A stretch of DNA of 64,000 nucleotides from an uncultured Candidatus Actinomarina sp. GTDB lineage: Bacteria; Actinomycetota; Acidimicrobiia; Actinomarinales; Actinomarinaceae. Below the pieces are notes generated by a model. The model ran no database searches, had not been told where the DNA came from, and saw only the letters and a program-made list of their open reading frames with translations. The position numbers and the translations under genes are program-made. The stretch is taken from NCBI GenBank assembly GCA_902593795.1, contig CACJJR010000002.1, forward strand, positions 124,001 to 188,000, read 5' to 3'. Positions 60,109-64,000 of the stretch are shown in pieces. Within the stretch, counting starts at the first letter, position 1; every line of letters begins with the position of its first letter.

Positions 60109-60740
60109 AAAAATACTTTATAATTTTACTTCTTATTAACTTTTGTTCTGGAGACGGATCAGAAAATGAAGAAGTAGTAATAGAAGATGAACCAACAACA
60201 ACTATAGGAGTAACAATGAGCGATAAAGTATATGACAAACAACAAGATATGAATTTAAATATGGATTCAACTTACACAGCTGTCATAAAAACTAATTTAG
60301 GAGAAATGACTGTTGAATTTTTCTTAGATGATGCACCATTAACTGTTAATAATTTCATATCCTTATCTAGGGATGGTTATTACGATGAAGTTATATTCCA
60401 TCGTGTAATCTCAGGCTTCATGATTCAAGGTGGCGATCCTTCTGGCACTGGTCATGGAGATTATGGAAAATATCCTGGTTATAAATTTGAAGATGAATTG
60501 AATAACCAAAGACCTTATGAAAAAGGAATCCTTGCTATGGCTAATAGTGGACCTAATACTAATGGAAGTCAATTCTTCATAATGCATGTCGATTATCCGC
60601 TACCTTATAGTTATACAATTTTTGGGAAAGTAACTGATGGTCTTGATGTCATAGATAAAATTGCTTCAGTAGAAACTGATGCATCTGATAAACCCACTGA
60701 TGATGTAGTTATAAATACTGTTGAAATTCTTGAGAATTAA
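60105..60740 (+). CDS. cyclophilin-type peptidyl-prolyl isomerase, lipoprotein
   Basis: A 211-residue protein with lipobox INFCSG, an acidic linker and a full cyclophilin domain. IFHRVISGFMIQGGDPSGTG holds the catalytic Arg/Phe/Gln, ANSGPNTNGSQFFI the substrate pocket and YTIFGKV the end. It helps exported proteins fold. ATGA overlap with the thioesterase stop. Confidence 0.93.
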   Translation: MKKYFIILLLINFCSGDGSENEEVVIEDEPTTTIGVTMSDKVYDKQQDMNLNMDSTYTAVIKTNLGEMTVEFFLDDAPLTVNNFISLSRDGYYDEVIFHRVISGFMIQGGDPSGTGHGDYGKYPGYKFEDELNNQRPYEKGILAMANSGPNTNGSQFFIMHVDYPLPYSYTIFGKVTDGLDVIDKIASVETDASDKPTDDVVINTVEILEN

Positions 60741-61287
60741 ATACTGTTAATGTTTTTTTACTAAATAAACCCCCAGGTACCCCTTGGGTGTTTTTTGTTA
60801 AATATTTTGAAATAAATAATTCCTTTGTCAGATTCTTAATATAATTTTCTGAGTATTTTAATTTACTAGATAGGAATAAAGAGTAATTATTGTAATTTGA
60901 ATTTACATAGTAATTATAAATATATGCATATAAACACATCAATTCTTTCCTATTCTTTGTATTACGATTTTTTAGTACTTTAGTTATTTTTTTAACATCT
61001 AAACTATTAAATTTTTTATTACCTGTTTTCTTCTTAAAACTTATTGGATCAATTTCTGAATAATTAGTAATTTGTTTCAGAGCTTTTTTATTTAGTGAGA
61101 ATATATTTAATTTTCTAAGATCAATAGAACTTATTTCATTTGTAGATTCTGTATATATTTTTATTGATTTATTGTATAGTTGATAATCATTTACAAATGA
61201 ATAAATCAACTCAACATTATATTTTTTATTTAGTTTTTTATATAAAAAGACAATTTCTTTATTTTTAAAACTAATATTGTTTTTCAT
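60709..61287 (-). CDS. hypothetical Lys/Asn-rich protein
   Basis: A 192-residue soluble basic protein of unknown family, with repeated Lys-rich helices and many Tyr. TAAAAT lies 6 nt before the ATG. The last 32 nt overlap the cyclophilin gene and contain no known motif. The low-complexity content, close to the AT background, calls for caution. Confidence 0.5.
   Translation of the reverse strand: MKNNISFKNKEIVFLYKKLNKKYNVELIYSFVNDYQLYNKSIKIYTESTNEISSIDLRKLNIFSLNKKALKQITNYSEIDPISFKKKTGNKKFNSLDVKKITKVLKNRNTKNRKELMCLYAYIYNYYVNSNYNNYSLFLSSKLKYSENYIKNLTKELFISKYLTKNTQGVPGGLFSKKTLTVFNSQEFQQYL
60769..60796 (+). terminator. hairpin terminator after the cyclophilin gene
   Basis: CCCAGG pairs with CCTTGGG (one bulged T) and is followed by TGTTTTTT. 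It lies inside the 3' coding end of the minus-strand gene. Confidence 0.65.
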
Positions 61288-61372
61288 ATTTATATTTTAT
61301 AATCAAAATTTTGATTTATTTTAATTAACGAGGAAGTTCAAAATTACATTAAATAGAGATTAATATTAAAGC

Positions 61373-63310
61373 ATGACTATCGACATTACTTTGCCAGATG
61401 GAACAATAAGAAATTATGAATCGCCTGTAACGGGTTACGAAATTGCTGAGAGTATCGGACCTAGGCTTTTGAAAGATTCAATTTGTATTGAAATAAATAA
61501 CAATTTTAAAGACTTGTCTTATGAAATTACAGATAATAACACTGTACGTATAGTTACAAAAAAAGACCTTGATGCATTGAACATACTAAGACACTCATCT
61601 GCTCATATACTTGCTCAAGCTGTATTAAATTTATATCCTGATGCCCAATATGGGGTTGGTCCAAGTATAGAAAACGGTTTTTATTACGATTTCTTATTTT
61701 CTAAGCCATTAAAAGAAAGTGATTTATTAGATATTGAACTAGAAATGAAGAAGATTGTAAAAAGTTCACAAAATTTCGTACGATCAGAAATTACCAAAAA
61801 AGATGCTACAAAACTTTTTAAGAAACAAACTTTAAAAATTGAACTTATTGAATCTGCAGAATCTAATGAGGGTGTTGGTAATGATACAGTTTCACTTTAT
61901 CACAATGATGAATTCGTAGACTTATGTATGGGTCCACACATACCAAATACAAGTTTGTTGAAATATTTTAAGCTAACAAAACTATCTGGAGCATATTGGC
62001 GTGGTGATGAAACAAATATTCAGCTCCAAAGGATTTATGGTACATCCTGGTTCAGCAAAGAAGATTTAAATACTTATTTAATACAACAAGAAGAAGCAGA
62101 AAAGCGTGATCACAGAAAATTAGGTAATGAATTAGATTTGTTTACCACAAGTGAAGAACTAGGTTCTGGTAATTTTTTATGGAAACCAAAAGGCGCAATT
62201 CTGCGTGATGTAATTGAAAGTTATAGTAAGAAAGCACATATGAATAATGGCTATTCATTAGTCAATACACCACATATTGGTAAATCTATTCTATGGGAAA
62301 CATCAGGACATTTAGATCATTACAGCGAAAATATGTATCCACCAATCAGCCATGATGAAAACAATGAAACATATTATTTAAAACCTATGAATTGTCCTTT
62401 TCACATTCTTGTTTATAAGAGTGATCTTCATTCATACAAAGAACTACCATTAAGATATTTTGAATTTGGATCTGTATATAGGTATGAAAAAACAGGTGTT
62501 CTACATGGATTATTAAGATTACGAGGGTTTACACAAGATGATGCTCATATATTTTGCACAACAACGCAAATTAATGATGAGGTTAAAACTCTGCTTTCAT
62601 TTTCTGTAAATTTATTAGGTTGTTACGGATTAACTGAAATAGAGGCGGACTTATCTACTAAACCAAATAAATATATCGGTAGTGATAGTGATTGGGAAAA
62701 TGCTACAAACAGCTTAAAACAATCATTAACAGAACTAGAAGTACCTTTTAAAACCGCTGAAGGTGAAGGTGCTTTTTATGGTCCAAAAATAGATTTGCAT
62801 GCAAAAGATGCTATTGGAAGAAGGTGGCAATTAAGTACAATACAAATAGATTTTGCTCAACCAGATAATTTTAATATTGAATATGTAAATTCTGAAAATA
62901 AAAAAGAAAGACCAGTAATGATACATAGAGCATTATTAGGATCTGTTGAGAGATTTACTGCTGTATTGCTTGAACATTATGCTGGTAATTTACCAGGCTG
63001 GTTATCACCAACGCAAATTGATATTCTAACTATTGGTAATGTAGAAGAATATAAAGACAAACTTCTAAAAGATCTTAAAGATTATAGAGTCTCTATAGAC
63101 AATAGAAATATAAGATTAGGTGAAAAGATTCATAATTCTGAAAAATCTAAAACACCAATACAAATTATTATTGGTGAACAAGATAATAAAAAGGATACAA
63201 TTGCTCTAAACATCCATGGTGAAGATAACAGTAAGGATATTGATTATAAGGAAGGCTTGAAAATTATACGTAATACACTCAAAGAACCGGAGTTTAAATT
63301 AAATGGTTGA
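61373..63310 (+). CDS. thrS: threonyl-tRNA synthetase
   Basis: A 645-residue class II synthetase. An N-terminal TGS domain is followed by an editing domain with HSSAHILAQAV and the zinc/editing CMGPHIP. The core has NCPFHIL (Cys zinc ligand), RGFTQDDAHIF (His ligand) and IHRALLGSVERF (motif 3). The anticodon-binding domain ends it. TAATAT lies 6 nt before the ATG; no T-box is visible. Confidence 0.97.
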   Translation: MTIDITLPDGTIRNYESPVTGYEIAESIGPRLLKDSICIEINNNFKDLSYEITDNNTVRIVTKKDLDALNILRHSSAHILAQAVLNLYPDAQYGVGPSIENGFYYDFLFSKPLKESDLLDIELEMKKIVKSSQNFVRSEITKKDATKLFKKQTLKIELIESAESNEGVGNDTVSLYHNDEFVDLCMGPHIPNTSLLKYFKLTKLSGAYWRGDETNIQLQRIYGTSWFSKEDLNTYLIQQEEAEKRDHRKLGNELDLFTTSEELGSGNFLWKPKGAILRDVIESYSKKAHMNNGYSLVNTPHIGKSILWETSGHLDHYSENMYPPISHDENNETYYLKPMNCPFHILVYKSDLHSYKELPLRYFEFGSVYRYEKTGVLHGLLRLRGFTQDDAHIFCTTTQINDEVKTLLSFSVNLLGCYGLTEIEADLSTKPNKYIGSDSDWENATNSLKQSLTELEVPFKTAEGEGAFYGPKIDLHAKDAIGRRWQLSTIQIDFAQPDNFNIEYVNSENKKERPVMIHRALLGSVERFTAVLLEHYAGNLPGWLSPTQIDILTIGNVEEYKDKLLKDLKDYRVSIDNRNIRLGEKIHNSEKSKTPIQIIIGEQDNKKDTIALNIHGEDNSKDIDYKEGLKIIRNTLKEPEFKLNG

Positions 63311-63788
63311 TGGTATAGAAATTGATAAAAAAGTAGCTGAGGAATCTCTTATTCCTGAAGATTTAAACTCTTTAGCTGTTGGTAGCTATGTTGTTCCAGA
63401 TCCACGTAAACGTTCACAGTATCCCTATTTTGTTTTTGCTGTATTAATAATTACTTTTGTAACTTCCCAAGTTATAGATTATGTATCTTTTATTCCAACA
63501 TTTATCATTCTTACATTTATTATTGCTATTTTGTTTACCGTAGATAATAAATTTAAAATTCAACAACAAGAAGTTATAGAAAGAATAACAGACAAAATTG
63601 ATCACTCAATTGGATATTATTCAATAGCTTTAACTTTTCTGTTTAGTTTAAAAAATATACTTACACCAGTTTGGACAGTAATTGTTTATTCTCATGAGAA
63701 CCCACCACAATTTAAAACTATCGTAGAAATTAATGCTTTAACAGGAAAAATTGTTACCGAACCTTATTCAGAAAATATAAATGCTTGA
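63303..63788 (+). CDS. hypothetical membrane protein between thrS and a pgsA-like gene
   Basis: A 161-residue protein. A soluble N-terminus with a YVVPDPRKRSQYPYF stretch is followed by two adjacent membrane segments (about 40-75) and a third hydrophobic region (about 100-125). It overlaps thrS by 8 nt and the next gene by 8 nt, so it belongs to the same operon. Mycobacteria have a HIT-family gene at this place; this protein is not one. Confidence 0.65.
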   Translation: MVDGIEIDKKVAEESLIPEDLNSLAVGSYVVPDPRKRSQYPYFVFAVLIITFVTSQVIDYVSFIPTFIILTFIIAILFTVDNKFKIQQQEVIERITDKIDHSIGYYSIALTFLFSLKNILTPVWTVIVYSHENPPQFKTIVEINALTGKIVTEPYSENINA

Positions 63789-64000
63789 AAGATATTTTAA
63801 AAAAAGTTCAGAAACTTTCGCTAAACCTTTTATAAAATTTCTTAAAATTATTAAAGTCCAACCAAATACAGTTTCCATAGCAGGATTGTTAGTAATTATT
63901 TTGGGTTCCTATTTCTTTTATCTGGGAAATAAACAGTTAGGAATAATTTTAATTTTCATAGGAAGCGCAATAGACGGTTTAGATGGTCCCTATGCAAGGG
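63781..64000 (+). CDS. CDP-alcohol phosphatidyltransferase, N-terminal part (PgsA-like)
   Basis: The start ATG at 63781 overlaps the previous gene by 8 nt and the gene runs off the right edge. The first 73 residues are visible and end in the family motif DGLDGPYAR (D-x2-D-G-x2-A-R). After thrS in Actinobacteria this gene is usually the phosphatidylinositol-phosphate synthase, whose product is the base of phosphatidylinositol lipids. That identity is inferred from position. Confidence 0.85.
   Translation, partial: MLERYFKKSSETFAKPFIKFLKIIKVQPNTVSIAGLLVIILGSYFFYLGNKQLGIILIFIGSAIDGLDGPYAR

Overview
The window is AT-rich (by eye about 30% GC) and comes from a bacterium with actinobacterial gene order and chemistry. 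The run cinA-recA-miaB-miaA-dapF, then lexA divergent from a LysM gene, then nrdR, then dut matches the mycobacterial/corynebacterial neighbourhood. Other pointers are a mycothiol-type DinB-fold protein, two F420-type oxidoreductases, an actinobacterial LexA operator (CGAAC-N4-GTTCG) and a thrS...pgsA-like end. Short intergenic gaps, many 1-14 nt overlaps and many leaderless promoters suggest a streamlined, probably marine and planktonic low-GC actinobacterium of the Candidatus Actinomarinales type. That placement is inference.

Layout. 1-5750: a truncated SbtA-like bicarbonate transporter, a BtpA-like protein, a DinB-like protein, a small coiled-coil protein, a Ddn-like oxidoreductase, and a CobS-like AAA protein coupled to a VWA protein. 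5805-9864: dapB-dapA and leaderless ftsK. 9865-13396 (minus): a phnDCEE-type ABC importer with a hairpin between binding protein and ATPase. 13460-13942 (minus): a thioredoxin-fold TlpA-like lipoprotein whose first catalytic Cys is an in-frame UGA, followed by a plausible bacterial SECIS hairpin. 13990-22210: the DNA-repair/translation core block, with LexA operators at recA and lexA and an SOS-type LysM division-inhibitor candidate. 22248-24046: three intact tRNAs (Gly, Cys, Val), an S51 peptidase and an HMCES/YedK gene.

24056-28500 is an accessory stretch containing a 30-bp direct repeat made of tRNA-Phe 3'-half sequence around a two-gene insert. 28585-38398 holds ndh, small membrane proteins, an aldo/keto reductase, an ASCH protein, typA, ogt, a predicted metalloprotease lipoprotein and cytochrome b561. 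38446-43719 is a second accessory stretch that starts with a tRNA-Val(UAC) 3' remnant. It holds orphan small proteins, a beta-lactamase-fold hydrolase, a lipoprotein with an acidic tandem repeat, and two related small membrane proteins, one frameshifted.

43803-64000: cspA and a TSUP permease, then one apparent 12.5-kb operon (glpK, DoxX, GH1, SDR, gcvH-T-PA-PB, an aldehyde dehydrogenase homologue, two DUF3048 proteins) ending at a strong terminator. After that come an F420-type LLM enzyme, a thioesterase, a cyclophilin lipoprotein, thrS, a membrane protein and a truncated CDP-alcohol phosphatidyltransferase.

Across the window at least 15 genes have TANNNT placed 6-7 nt before the start codon with no ribosome-binding site, so leaderless transcription looks like a main gene-start mode. 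Leadered genes (recA, csp, gcvH, phnD) show clear GGAG-type sites.
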